A stretch of 64,000 nucleotides of DNA from an uncultured Eubacteriales bacterium (GTDB taxonomy: Bacteria; Bacillota; Clostridia; Oscillospirales; Acutalibacteraceae): contig CAKSFA010000006.1 of assembly GCA_934454125.1 (NCBI GenBank), positions 1 through 64,000 on the forward strand, read 5' to 3'. A program made the position numbers and the translations under genes. The number at the start of each line of letters is the position of its first letter. Position 1 is the stretch's first letter. Below are positions 33,595 to 41,277 of this stretch, piece by piece. The notes beneath the pieces were generated by a model that was not told where the DNA came from, made no database searches, and saw nothing but the letters and a program-made list of their open reading frames with translations.

Positions 33595-35055
33595 TTATTT
33601 TCCGCTATGTTTGCGCAGCAGCTCCGATTTGATATCCCATAGCTGTTGAGAAAGATCCACATAATATTTATGCGGGTGATCAAAGCGCAGCATCTCCGGC
33701 CACAGTGTCTCCACCTGCGCTTTGCAATATTGCTGAATCTCCTGCAGGCTCCGCGTTTTGCTCACATTTTTTCCATTTGCAAAAATCTGCTCTCGCAGCG
33801 GCATGGCATAAAACGGCTCCACTGTCTTGCGCTTCCAGGTATTCACCGGGTCAAACAGGGTATAGGGGAGATGCTCGTCAATCACCTCGTCAAACAAGGT
33901 CACCACGTCTGCAATCGCCTTGCCGCTGGCCTTGTCATACAGCCGCCACAAATTTTTAAAGCATGGCGTTGTGATCTTTGCAGTATTTTCACTCACCTTA
34001 ATTTTCGGCACGATCACGCCATGTTCATCCTCCATACCCGCCAGCTTATAAACTCCGCCAAATACCGGCTCTGAAGACGACGTGATCATGCGTTCGCCAA
34101 CGCCAAAACTGTCAGCGCACGCACCCTCTGTTAAAATTTCCTTGATGGTAAATTCGTCCAGCGAGTTCGAAACACAAATATTGCAGTCTGCAAACCCTGC
34201 CTCGTCCAGCATTTTGCGTGCCTTTTTCGTCAGATACGTAATATCCCCGCTGTCAATGCGAATCCCTGCCGGCCGCAGTCCTTTTGGCAGCAACTCCTCC
34301 CGAAATACCTTAATGGCATTGGGAATACCGCTGTGTAGCACATTATAAGTGTCTACCAGCAGCAGGCAGTTCTGCGGGTATGTCCGTGCATAAGCGCGAA
34401 ACGCCTCCAGCTCGCTGTCAAACATCTGCACCCAGCTGTGTGCCATCGTGCCCACTGCCGGTATGCCAAACTCCTTTGCACACAGCGTGCTTGCCGTTCC
34501 GCAGCACCCCCCGATAAATGCTGCCCGAGCGCCGTAAAATGCGCCGTCAAAGCCCTGTGCCCGCCGTGCTCCAAATTCCATCACAGGCCGCCCCTGCGCA
34601 GCACGCACGATGCGGTTTGCCTTGGTGGCAATCAGGCTCTGGTGGTTGATGGTCAGCAGCAGCATTGTTTCAATCAGCTGTGCCTGCATGGCCGGTCCCC
34701 GCACCGTCACAATCGGCTCCATCGGAAAAATCGGCGTGCCCTCCGGCACTGCCCACACATCGCAGGCAAATTCAAATTCACGCAGATACGTCAAAAACGT
34801 CTCGTTGAACAGTCCGGTTTCCCGCAAAAATGCAATGTCTGCTTCACTAAAATGCAACTGATCCAAATAATCGACAACTTGTTCCACGCCCGCCATCAGA
34901 GCAAATCCGCCAGAATTGGGCACCTGTCGAAAAAACAGATCAAAATATGCCACCCGATCGCGATATCCACTGGTAAAATAGCCATTGGCCATCGTAATTT
35001 CATAAAAATCGGTCAGCATCGTCAAATTGGCTCGCAGGCCAGTATCCTTTTTCAT
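33595..35055 (-). CDS. pncB: Nicotinate phosphoribosyltransferase
   Basis: Makes nicotinate mononucleotide from nicotinate and PRPP in NAD salvage. The 486-residue protein has the N-terminal LTMLTDFYEITMANGYF, FFRQVPNSGGFALMAG, EFGARRAQGFDGA, MAHSWVQMFDSE (with the phosphorylated His region), and IRIDSGDITYL. The ATG at 35055 follows GAGGAG by six bases; TTG two codons earlier is inside that site. It lies on a monocistronic transcript with its own promoter and terminator. Regulation by niacin is not evident. Confidence 0.95.
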   Translation of the reverse strand: MKKDTGLRANLTMLTDFYEITMANGYFTSGYRDRVAYFDLFFRQVPNSGGFALMAGVEQVVDYLDQLHFSEADIAFLRETGLFNETFLTYLREFEFACDVWAVPEGTPIFPMEPIVTVRGPAMQAQLIETMLLLTINHQSLIATKANRIVRAAQGRPVMEFGARRAQGFDGAFYGARAAFIGGCCGTASTLCAKEFGIPAVGTMAHSWVQMFDSELEAFRAYARTYPQNCLLLVDTYNVLHSGIPNAIKVFREELLPKGLRPAGIRIDSGDITYLTKKARKMLDEAGFADCNICVSNSLDEFTIKEILTEGACADSFGVGERMITSSSEPVFGGVYKLAGMEDEHGVIVPKIKVSENTAKITTPCFKNLWRLYDKASGKAIADVVTLFDEVIDEHLPYTLFDPVNTWKRKTVEPFYAMPLREQIFANGKNVSKTRSLQEIQQYCKAQVETLWPEMLRFDHPHKYYVDLSQQLWDIKSELLRKHSGK

Positions 35056-35124
35056 GTGCAACTCCTCAAAAACAGCGTAGGCTCAAGCCCTGCGCCAAAA
35101 CTGTCAAATCGTTCCATGTTGCAT

Positions 35125-35153
35125 ATTATAGCAAGAAAGAGCCGAAATAACAA
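35125..35153 (-). promoter_or_regulatory. Promoter of pncB
   Basis: Minus strand TTGTTA (35148-35153), 17 bp, TATAAT (35125-35130). Confidence 0.8.
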
Positions 35154-35195
35154 ACAAAAATTTCACTGCTGCATGCTGTCGTTTTGCATTTTTTA

Positions 35196-35224
35196 TTGCA
35201 GAAAACGAAAAAAAGGCGTATAAT
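35196..35224 (+). promoter_or_regulatory. Promoter of the XRE regulator gene
   Basis: TTGCAG (35196-35201), 17 bp, TATAAT (35219-35224); divergent from the pncB promoter. Confidence 0.78.
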
Positions 35225-35278
35225 AGCAACAAGTAATGCGGCGGCAGGCAGCCGCAATCGCGCGTAGGAGATGAATTT

Positions 35279-35527
35279 ATGAGATTACGCAAGCAAGCGC
35301 TTGGCAACCGCAACCTCATCGGCGCAAGAGTCGAGCTTGCCCGCAAAAACCGCGGCATGAAGCAAAAAGATTTGCTGGCCCAGCTTCAGGTCAATGGCAT
35401 CGATATGAATGCTTCCGCGCTGTCCAAATTAGAAGGGCAGATCCGTTGCGTCACAGATTTCGAGCTGGCGGCTCTTTCACGAATTCTGGACGTTTCCGTC
35501 GAATGGCTTCTTGGCCTTGCGGAATGA
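35279..35527 (+). CDS. Small XRE-family helix-turn-helix regulator
   Basis: An 82-residue protein that is little more than one Cro/CI-type DNA-binding domain: LIGARVELARKNRGMKQKDLLAQ (helices 1-2), the recognition-helix area MNASALSKLEGQIR and the LSRILDVSVEWLLG end typical of the family. AGGAGA precedes ATG. It stands alone with its own promoter and a strong terminator, divergent from pncB. Target genes are unknown; control of itself or of pncB is possible. Confidence 0.9.
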   Translation: MRLRKQALGNRNLIGARVELARKNRGMKQKDLLAQLQVNGIDMNASALSKLEGQIRCVTDFELAALSRILDVSVEWLLGLAE

Positions 35528-35530
35528 ACA

Positions 35531-35567
35531 AAATACCCTGTGCAGTTTGAGCACAGGGTATTTTTCT
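35531..35567 (+). terminator. Terminator of the XRE gene
   Basis: AATACCCTGTGC and GCACAGGGTATT form a 12-pair perfect stem followed by TTTCTG. Confidence 0.92.
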
Positions 35568-35593
35568 GTTAAAAATAGTTTCGCCAACAAACC

Positions 35594-35624
35594 AAAAACC
35601 GTAGAACACAACGGTTCTACGGCC
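35594..35624 (-). terminator. Terminator of the flavodoxin operon
   Basis: CCGTAGAAC and GTTCTACGG form a perfect nine-pair stem; on the minus strand it is followed by TTTTTGGTTTG. Confidence 0.8.
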
Positions 35625-35669
35625 TTTAGCAGAAAAATGAATGTATGTTAATGTATCTCTTAAGCAAAT

Positions 35670-36098
35670 TTAAAAAGAAGCAAACCGTTTTCCAAGACTT
35701 TTGCAGGCCTGCAATCCTTCGTCATCCGGTGTCAGATTCACCGTTAAACCTGGTTCAAACAAAGACGCTCCACGGCTCTTCACGCGTTCGCCCCATGTTT
35801 CCATCCATTCGCCGCTTCCCCAGTCATAAGAGCCAAACAGCGCAACTTTTTTGCCCTGTAGCAGCTCTTCTGCCTGCTCAAAAAAGGGTGCAAATTCGCT
35901 GTCCTCCAACTCCTCATCACCCATCGAGGGGCAGCCAAATGCAATCTTTGCATAGTCATTCACTTGCTCCGGTGAGCATTGGTCCACCGGCAAAACAGCG
36001 GCATTTCCGCCCGCTTCGGTGATGCCCTCGGCAATTGCATTTGCCATCATTTCGGTGTTTCCGGTGCCGCTCCAATAAATAATTGCAATCGTTTCCAT
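35670..36098 (-). CDS. Flavodoxin
   Basis: A 142-residue FMN-binding electron carrier that can replace ferredoxin when iron is scarce. The FMN phosphate loop is WSGTGNTEMMA (about 9-19), followed by FGCPSMGDEELE (second FMN loop, about 54-65) and LFGSYDWGSGEWME (third). It begins three bases after the DUF3793 gene, so the two are co-transcribed from the promoter with iron-box palindromes, which fits induction under iron limitation. Confidence 0.95.
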   Translation of the reverse strand: METIAIIYWSGTGNTEMMANAIAEGITEAGGNAAVLPVDQCSPEQVNDYAKIAFGCPSMGDEELEDSEFAPFFEQAEELLQGKKVALFGSYDWGSGEWMETWGERVKSRGASLFEPGLTVNLTPDDEGLQACKSLGKRFASF

Positions 36099-36101
36099 AT
36101 G

Positions 36102-36713
36102 TCATACGCTCCTGTTTTCAATTGTAAAATGTTCGCACAAACAATGCAGCAAATCCCAGTTTTCACGTTGCAATGCATGCGATAATTGCTGTTTACATTG
36201 CTTATATTGCGCAAACAGCTGGCGACTTTGCATTTCATCGCCATACACTTTCCAGCAGCCGCTGCATTTATAATTGCAGCCGTTGTTGGCAATAAAGCCC
36301 ACCACGTCTTCCAGGGGATAACCCAGAAACACACCGATCTCATGCGGAAAATGCGGTTCTTCTTGCAACCGCAGCGCCAAATGCTGCAACGCATCTTCCA
36401 AGTGTATCGCAGCGCCGTTTTCTGCATACAGCGGGTAGCCGTAAGAGAGCAAAAACGCACGGTTTTGCGGGCTGCACAGTGTGTTTACCAGCTTTGCTTT
36501 GTGATAAACCAGCAGCAACTGCTTGTCGTTGCATTGACACATCGGGTGCAAATACAGCCCCTTTGCATTCAGGCGTGCATTGTAAGCCGCAACCCAAGGT
36601 GCAAACGTTGCAAAACGAGGCACCGAAAGCAAATTTGCAGGTTTTGCACCCAGCAGTGCAGGTGCTGCATGCGTGGCAAGCAGGGTATTGAGCTCCTTTT
36701 GCGTAATCGGCAA
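36102..36713 (-). CDS. DUF3793 family protein
   Basis: A 203-residue protein of unknown function. The family core HEIGVFLGYPLEDVVGFI and NNGCNYKCSGCWKVYGDE lies at about residues 140-174 and includes clustered cysteines (CNYKCSGCWK). Family members commonly sit beside flavodoxins and iron uptake genes in Clostridia, as here. TTG at 36713 is preferred because TGAGGAGG lies nine bases upstream, whereas the in-frame GTG codons lie at or before that site. A role in iron-limitation metabolism is inferred from context. Confidence 0.85.
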   Translation of the reverse strand: MPITQKELNTLLATHAAPALLGAKPANLLSVPRFATFAPWVAAYNARLNAKGLYLHPMCQCNDKQLLLVYHKAKLVNTLCSPQNRAFLLSYGYPLYAENGAAIHLEDALQHLALRLQEEPHFPHEIGVFLGYPLEDVVGFIANNGCNYKCSGCWKVYGDEMQSRQLFAQYKQCKQQLSHALQRENWDLLHCLCEHFTIENRSV

Positions 36714-36757
36714 ATGCAACAACCTCCTCACCACAAAATCACCTGTATGCTTCGTGA

Positions 36758-36773
36758 ATTAGCTAAGGCTAAC
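36758..36773. promoter_or_regulatory. DtxR/IdeR-type operator 2 of the flavodoxin operon
   Basis: ATTAGC-TAAG-GCTAAC is one base off the perfect palindrome found before feoA; it lies in the leader between promoter and the DUF3793 start. Confidence 0.75.
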
Positions 36774-36813
36774 TCCGTGCGAAAAAAAGAAACTGCTCCG
36801 GTTTTTCCACAAA

Positions 36814-36829
36814 GTTAGACTTTGCTAAC
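36814..36829. promoter_or_regulatory. DtxR/IdeR-type operator 1 of the flavodoxin operon
   Basis: GTTAGA-CTTT-GCTAAC, one mismatch from a perfect palindrome, begins about eight bases downstream of the -10 and would block initiation. Confidence 0.78.
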
Positions 36830-36836
36830 TGTCCTC

Positions 36837-36865
36837 ATCATAACACGCCGTTTCCAAATTGTCAA
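36837..36865 (-). promoter_or_regulatory. Promoter of the DUF3793-flavodoxin operon
   Basis: Minus strand TTGACA (36860-36865), 17 bp, TATGAT (36837-36842). Confidence 0.85.
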
Positions 36866-36921
36866 CACAAAAATAAAAATTTTTTTGTTTTCAAAAAACG
36901 GTGTTCCTGCACGCTTTTTAC

Positions 36922-36952
36922 ATAAAAATCCCCCGCCCGTCAGGGGCAGGGG
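36922..36952 (-). terminator. Terminator of the DtxR-type regulator gene
   Basis: Minus strand CCCCTGCCC and GGGCGGGGG form a nine-pair GC stem followed by ATTTTTAT, starting right at the stop codon. Confidence 0.82.
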
Positions 36953-37312
36953 TCAGTTGTCCACCACTTCTTTGATGCGTGCAAACGTTTCCGCGCTGAT
37001 GATATGCTCAATGCGGCAGGCATCCTGCGCAGCCAGCTCTTCCGGTATTTGTAATATTTTCTGCAAAAATTTTGTAATATATAAATGGCGCTCATAAACC
37101 TCGTTTGCTTTTTTGCTGCCTTTTTCTGTCAATACAATGTTGCCGCTGCTCTCCACAGTGATATAGCCGTCGTTTTTCAAAATTCCCATTGCACGGCTCA
37201 CACTGGGCTTTGAAAAGCCCAGCTCATTTGCAATGTCAATCGAGCGTACATAGCCCTGCCGCTGGTGCAGCACCAAGATTGTCTCCAAATAATTTTCGCC
37301 CGATTCATACAT
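36953..37312 (-). CDS. Short DtxR/MntR-family iron-dependent repressor
   Basis: A 119-residue metal-dependent repressor: winged helix-turn-helix (about 1-65; IDIANELGFSKPSVSRAM) and a metal-binding dimerisation domain (about 66-119). The SH3-like domain of DtxR is absent and the protein is shorter even than MntR. Likely ligands are Glu10, His76, Cys99, Glu102 and His103. DACRIEH at the binding site is the DtxR/IdeR form; manganese sensors have a Glu at the Cys position, so iron sensing is likely. Strong RBS AAGGAGG. Its targets are most likely the adjacent flavodoxin and feo operons. Confidence 0.92.
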   Translation of the reverse strand: MYESGENYLETILVLHQRQGYVRSIDIANELGFSKPSVSRAMGILKNDGYITVESSGNIVLTEKGSKKANEVYERHLYITKFLQKILQIPEELAAQDACRIEHIISAETFARIKEVVDN

Positions 37313-37361
37313 GGCAATCCCTCCTTACCAGCCGCAGCACATGCGGTTTCTTTTCTTTCTT

Positions 37362-37390
37362 ACTATACTATAGATTCGTCTGAAATTCAA
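37362..37390 (-). promoter_or_regulatory. Promoter of the DtxR-type regulator gene
   Basis: Minus strand TTGAAT (37385-37390), 17 bp, TATAGT (37362-37367). No operator palindrome is seen here, so the regulator is probably not self-controlled. Confidence 0.72.
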
Positions 37391-37543
37391 GCGTACCGGC
37401 AAAAACAACATCAAAAAACTCCGCACACCAAAAATAAAACAATCTGTCGAAAAAAGTGAAACTATGATCAAACAAGCAGTTTCTTTTGGTTCAAATTACC
37501 AAATAAATCACAATTCTTTTTATATTATCTGTATGCAACGTCA

Positions 37544-37572
37544 TTGACAAAAATGTTAGCTGGTGCTAACCT
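37544..37572 (+). promoter_or_regulatory. Promoter of the feo operon
   Basis: TTGACA (37544-37549) with a weak -10 TAACCT (37567-37572) at 17 bp. The operator palindrome fills the spacer. Confidence 0.65.
37555..37570. promoter_or_regulatory. DtxR/IdeR-type operator of the feo operon
   Basis: GTTAGC-TGGT-GCTAAC is a perfect palindrome between -35 and -10, ideal for repression of iron uptake in high iron. Confidence 0.85.
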
Positions 37573-37623
37573 TATAGATGAAAGAAAATTTCCAAACATC
37601 ATTCAAAGAAAGGGGCGCTGTCT

Positions 37624-37836
37624 ATGCTGCCGTTGGCTTTCGCACAAGAGGGCAAAGTCCACATCATTGCAAGGGTGGGCGGCACGGCGCAAGTGCGTGC
37701 GCATTTAGAAAACCTGGGTTTTATTCCCGGTGCCGCTGTTACTGTTATCACTGCCAACGACGGGAATCTCATCGTCAGCATCAAAGAGTCCCGCATTGCC
37801 ATTAGCAAAGAAATGGCTGGCAAAATCATGATCTGA
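37624..37836 (+). CDS. feoA: FeoA-family protein, first copy
   Basis: A 70-residue SH3-like FeoA protein, thought to assist the FeoB ferrous iron transporter. It has VHIIARVGGTAQVRAHLENLG cut by the family's LGFIPGAAVTVI turn and ends ISKEMAGKIMI. The RBS AAAGGGG lies upstream of the ATG. It is the first of two adjacent feoA genes; the copies are clearly different in sequence, so this is not a recent duplication. Confidence 0.9.
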   Translation: MLPLAFAQEGKVHIIARVGGTAQVRAHLENLGFIPGAAVTVITANDGNLIVSIKESRIAISKEMAGKIMI

Positions 37837-37872
37837 AAACCACACAGCAGTCGTCACAAAGGAGGAAGTGTC

Positions 37873-38100
37873 GTGAAAACATTAAGAGATGTGCAGGTGG
37901 GGCAAACCGTAACCGTTGTCAAACTGCATGGGCAGGGTGCTACCAAGCGCCGCATCATGGATATGGGCCTGACAAAAGGCGCGCAGGTTTATGTGCGCAA
38001 AGTTGCCCCATTGGGTGATCCGGTCGAAATCACCGTAAGAGGCTACGAGTTGTCCCTGCGCAAAGCAGATGCAGAATTGGTGGAAGTAGAAGACGCGTAA
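37873..38100 (+). CDS. feoA: FeoA-family protein, second copy
   Basis: A 75-residue FeoA protein with the standard pattern: LRDVQVGQTVTVVKLHG, KRRIMDMGLTKGAQVYV, APLGDPVEITVRGYELSLRK. GTG start after AAGGAGGAAGT. It lies 25 bases before feoB. This copy is closer to the typical FeoA than the first, which lacks the LGDP block. Confidence 0.93.
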   Translation: MKTLRDVQVGQTVTVVKLHGQGATKRRIMDMGLTKGAQVYVRKVAPLGDPVEITVRGYELSLRKADAELVEVEDA

Positions 38101-38125
38101 GCAGCGTGTGGAAAGGAAGATTCAT

Positions 38126-40621
38126 ATGAAACTGAAAATTGCTTTGGCAGGCAATCCAAACTGTGGCAAAACAACGCTGTTCAATGCGTTGACCGGTGCC
38201 AATCAGTTTGTGGGCAACTGGCCGGGCGTTACAGTCGAAAAAAAAGAAGGCAAGCTGAAAAAACATAACAATGTCATCGTTACCGATCTGCCGGGTATCT
38301 ACTCGCTCTCGCCCTACACTTTAGAAGAGGTCGTAGCCCGCAATTATCTCATCGGCGAACGTCCCGATGTCATTTTGAATATCATAGACGGTACCAACTT
38401 AGAGCGCAATTTGTACCTGACCACCCAACTGGTTGAGCTGGGCATTCCGGTCGTCATTGCCATCAACATGATGGACGTCGTGCAAAAAAACGGTGACCAC
38501 ATCGACACACAGGCACTTTCCAAACATCTGGGCTGCAAGGTCATCGAGATTTCCGCCCTCAAAGGCACCGGTGTGCAGCAAGCAGCAGAAGCCGCTGTGC
38601 AGGCCGCAGAACAGGCCGCTGCAATGCCGCAGCACCGCTTCAGCGGCGTGGTGGAGCACGCACTGGCGCATATTGAAGAAGCAACCGTGCATGAAATGCC
38701 GCAGGAGCAGCAGCGTTGGTACGCCATCAAACTGTTCGAGCGCGATGAAAAAGTACTTGAGCAGCTTGTGCTCACACAATCGGTGCGCGACCATATCGAA
38801 GCCGACATTCAGGCAGTCGAACAAGAACTGGACGACGATGCAGAAAGCATCATCACCAACGAGCGTTACGCTTACATTTCCAGCATTCTCCAGGGTTGCT
38901 ATAAGAAAAAACACCGTGGCTTAACCGTCTCCGATAAAATCGACAAAGTCGTCACCAACCGTTGGCTGGCATTGCCCATCTTTGTTGTGGTCATGTTCGT
39001 GGTCTATTTTGTGTCAGTCACCACAGTCGGCACCTATGCCACCGACTGGGCAAACGATGGCGTTTTTGGCGACGGCTGGCACCTATTGGGCATTGGCGGC
39101 AGTTCATATTCTGAAGCAGCCGACGAGTTCACCGAAGCTTCGCAAATCATTGACGGCTTCATTGCCGCAGCCGATGAGCAGGGCACAGATACGCAGGCGC
39201 TCACCGCCGCATTAGATACCGAATCTGAAGACTTTGACCCCGACACGGCCAAGTCGGAGCTCACACAATTCGCTTCGCAGATTCTGCCCACGCAAGAGAT
39301 CACCTATGAGATCACCGATGAAGAAACACTGGCAACCGAAGAGACAACGGCCACCGGCGCTGATCTCAGCAATGCCGTCACCGTCTACGAAAAATACGAG
39401 TTTGCCGAGCCGGATCCGGCCAATTACGGCGTCTGGGTGCCCGGTATACCCGCCCTGGTTAAGCGCGGTCTCACTGCCATCAACTGCGCAGACTGGCTGC
39501 AAGGTCTCATCTTAGACGGTGTCATCGCCGGTCTGGGTGCCGTGCTGGGCTTCGTTCCGCAAATTCTGGTGCTGTTCATCTTCCTCGGTTTCTTAGAAGC
39601 CTGTGGCTACATGGCGCGCATCGCCTTTGTGATGGACCGCATTTTCCGCAAATTCGGGCTGTCCGGCAAATCCTTCATTCCGATGCTCATCGCCACCGGT
39701 TGCGGCATTCCGGGCATTATGTCGTCACGTACCATTGAAAATGACCGTGACCGTCGCATGACCATCATGACAACCACCTTCATGCCATGCGGGGCAAAGC
39801 TGCCCTTCATTGCCATGATCGCCGGCGCCATCTTTGGCGGCGCATGGTGGGTGGCTCCCACGGCGTATTTCATCGGCATTGCAGCCATCGTCGTTTCGGG
39901 CATCATTCTGAAAAAAACACGCCCCTTCGCCGGCGATCCCGCCCCGTTTGTCATGGAGCTGCCGGCTTACCATATGCCAACGCCTGGCAACGTGCTGCGC
40001 GGCATGTGGGAGAGAGGCTGGTCGTTCATTAAAAAGGCAGGCACTATTATCCTGCTTTCCACGATCTGTGTCTGGTTCGTTACGTATTTCGGTTTTGTCG
40101 ACGGCAGCTTTACCATGCTATCCGAAGATCAGATTGATAACAGCATTCTGGCCATCATCGGCAACGCCATCGCTTGGATTTTTGCACCGCTGGGCTGGGG
40201 CAACTGGCAGGCAACTGTTGCATCCATCACCGGTCTTGTCGCAAAAGAGAACATCGTTGGCACGCTGGGTATTTTGTACGGCGGCTCCGGCACGGCATAC
40301 AGCAACATCGCAGCGTCCTTCACGATGCTCAGCGCCTTCAGCTTTCTGGTATTCAACCTGCTGTGCGCACCATGCTTTGCAGCCATCGGCGCCATCAAAC
40401 GCGAGATGAACAATGCAAAATGGACGATTTTTGCCGTTGCTTACCAATGCGTATTTGCTTACGCCATCGCGCTGTCCATTTACCAAATCGGCAGCCTGTT
40501 CACCGGCAATATCAACATCGGTGGGGTCATCGCAGCATTCTTGGTCGTTGCGTTGTTGCTATATTTGCTGTTCCGGCCCTACCACAAAAGTACAACACTG
40601 CAAACACGCATCAAGGCATAA
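38126..40621 (+). CDS. feoB: Ferrous iron transporter FeoB with a long extracellular insertion
   Basis: FeoB imports Fe2+. The N-terminal G domain has G1 GNPNCGKTT (about 9-17), G2 region WPGVTVEKKEG, G3 DLPGIYSLS (about 54-62) and G4 NMMD (114-117). Two gate domains of about eight helices follow (ARIAFVMDRIFRKFGLSGKS, ATGCGIPGIM, FMPCGAKLPF). Between the first and second helices (about 306-445) is an acidic Thr/Glu/Asp-rich insertion of roughly 120 residues, making 831 residues against the usual 650-770. The start at 38126 gives the canonical MKLKIALAGNP N-terminus after AAAGGAAGA. Confidence 0.95.
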   Translation: MKLKIALAGNPNCGKTTLFNALTGANQFVGNWPGVTVEKKEGKLKKHNNVIVTDLPGIYSLSPYTLEEVVARNYLIGERPDVILNIIDGTNLERNLYLTTQLVELGIPVVIAINMMDVVQKNGDHIDTQALSKHLGCKVIEISALKGTGVQQAAEAAVQAAEQAAAMPQHRFSGVVEHALAHIEEATVHEMPQEQQRWYAIKLFERDEKVLEQLVLTQSVRDHIEADIQAVEQELDDDAESIITNERYAYISSILQGCYKKKHRGLTVSDKIDKVVTNRWLALPIFVVVMFVVYFVSVTTVGTYATDWANDGVFGDGWHLLGIGGSSYSEAADEFTEASQIIDGFIAAADEQGTDTQALTAALDTESEDFDPDTAKSELTQFASQILPTQEITYEITDEETLATEETTATGADLSNAVTVYEKYEFAEPDPANYGVWVPGIPALVKRGLTAINCADWLQGLILDGVIAGLGAVLGFVPQILVLFIFLGFLEACGYMARIAFVMDRIFRKFGLSGKSFIPMLIATGCGIPGIMSSRTIENDRDRRMTIMTTTFMPCGAKLPFIAMIAGAIFGGAWWVAPTAYFIGIAAIVVSGIILKKTRPFAGDPAPFVMELPAYHMPTPGNVLRGMWERGWSFIKKAGTIILLSTICVWFVTYFGFVDGSFTMLSEDQIDNSILAIIGNAIAWIFAPLGWGNWQATVASITGLVAKENIVGTLGILYGGSGTAYSNIAASFTMLSAFSFLVFNLLCAPCFAAIGAIKREMNNAKWTIFAVAYQCVFAYAIALSIYQIGSLFTGNINIGGVIAAFLVVALLLYLLFRPYHKSTTLQTRIKA

Positions 40622-40645
40622 CACCAACAAGGAGGCGTATCCGGT

Positions 40646-40852
40646 ATGGAATTTCTCACAACTTATGGCGGCACGCTGTGTGTCGGCGCACTGATTCTGG
40701 CCATCATAGGGCTGATCATCTTTAAAATGCGGCGCGACAAGAAAAAAGGCAAGCGTTCCTGCGGCTGCAACTGCAGTCATTGCCCTTCGGCGTCTGCCGG
40801 CTGCACGCCGCAGCACACCGAACCACACGCCACCCCAAAAGAACATCACTAA
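40646..40852 (+). CDS. FeoB-associated Cys-rich membrane peptide
   Basis: A 68-residue protein with one N-terminal helix (LCVGALILAIIGLIIFKM), a basic stretch RRDKKKGKRS, and the cysteine cluster CGCNCSHC with a further Cys at about 53; the tail is His-rich (H56, H60, H67, H68). This is the standard small partner encoded after feoB in Clostridia, assumed to handle Fe2+ on the inner side. RBS AAGGAGG. It closes the feo operon. Confidence 0.92.
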   Translation: MEFLTTYGGTLCVGALILAIIGLIIFKMRRDKKKGKRSCGCNCSHCPSASAGCTPQHTEPHATPKEHH

Positions 40853-40856
40853 CATT

Positions 40857-40890
40857 AAAAAACCGACGCTTTGATTGGCGTCGGTTTTTG
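40857..40890 (+). terminator. Terminator of the feo operon
   Basis: AAAAACCGACGC and GCGTCGGTTTTT around an eight-base loop. Confidence 0.92.
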
Positions 40891-40893
40891 ATC

Positions 40894-41277
40894 ATACCAC
40901 AATACAACGTGTGCTCCAATTCCTTACAAATCATGAACCATCCTCCTCCGTAGCCGGCAAATATCCCAAGCAGAGGACAAGCAAAGGCGCTGATTCTCAT
41001 CCGATCTGCCCACTTGAAAATTACCAACCGTCGCCCCGCATAGCCCCAACCGCCAGTAAAAACCAGTGGCTGTGTTTTGTTGTTTTCGGTTATTTGCAAT
41101 CTGGTAATACAGATGCTCTCTCCAATCCTTTCACAGCAATACCATGTGCCGCACGCCAACCCTGTAATTCCAACCGAATCTCACGCACCAGCACCAATCA
41201 CGGCTTCATTCAGCCTGCATACTTTTCCGGCACAGAAACAGCCACCAGCTTTTGCCAGTGGCTGTATTTGTGCTTAT
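40894..41277. other. Gene-free stretch between feo operon and recG
   Basis: No frame with a good ribosome binding site. A minus-strand frame crossing 40890-41150 would give a glycine- and aromatic-rich peptide but lacks a start signal and runs into the feo terminator. An inverted repeat (CAGCCAC..CAG-CTTTTG-CCAGTGGCTG, about 41239-41265) lies after recG and may be its transcript end, although no long T-run follows on the minus strand. Confidence 0.5.

Noticed and set aside
35279..35527. Antitoxin of a toxin-antitoxin pair
   Set aside because: The XRE gene is monocistronic with its own terminator and no toxin-like partner is adjacent.
40722..41159. 145-codon minus-strand frame crossing the feo terminator
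   Set aside because: It runs antisense through the Cys-rich feo peptide gene and the terminator; no ribosome binding site and no family match.
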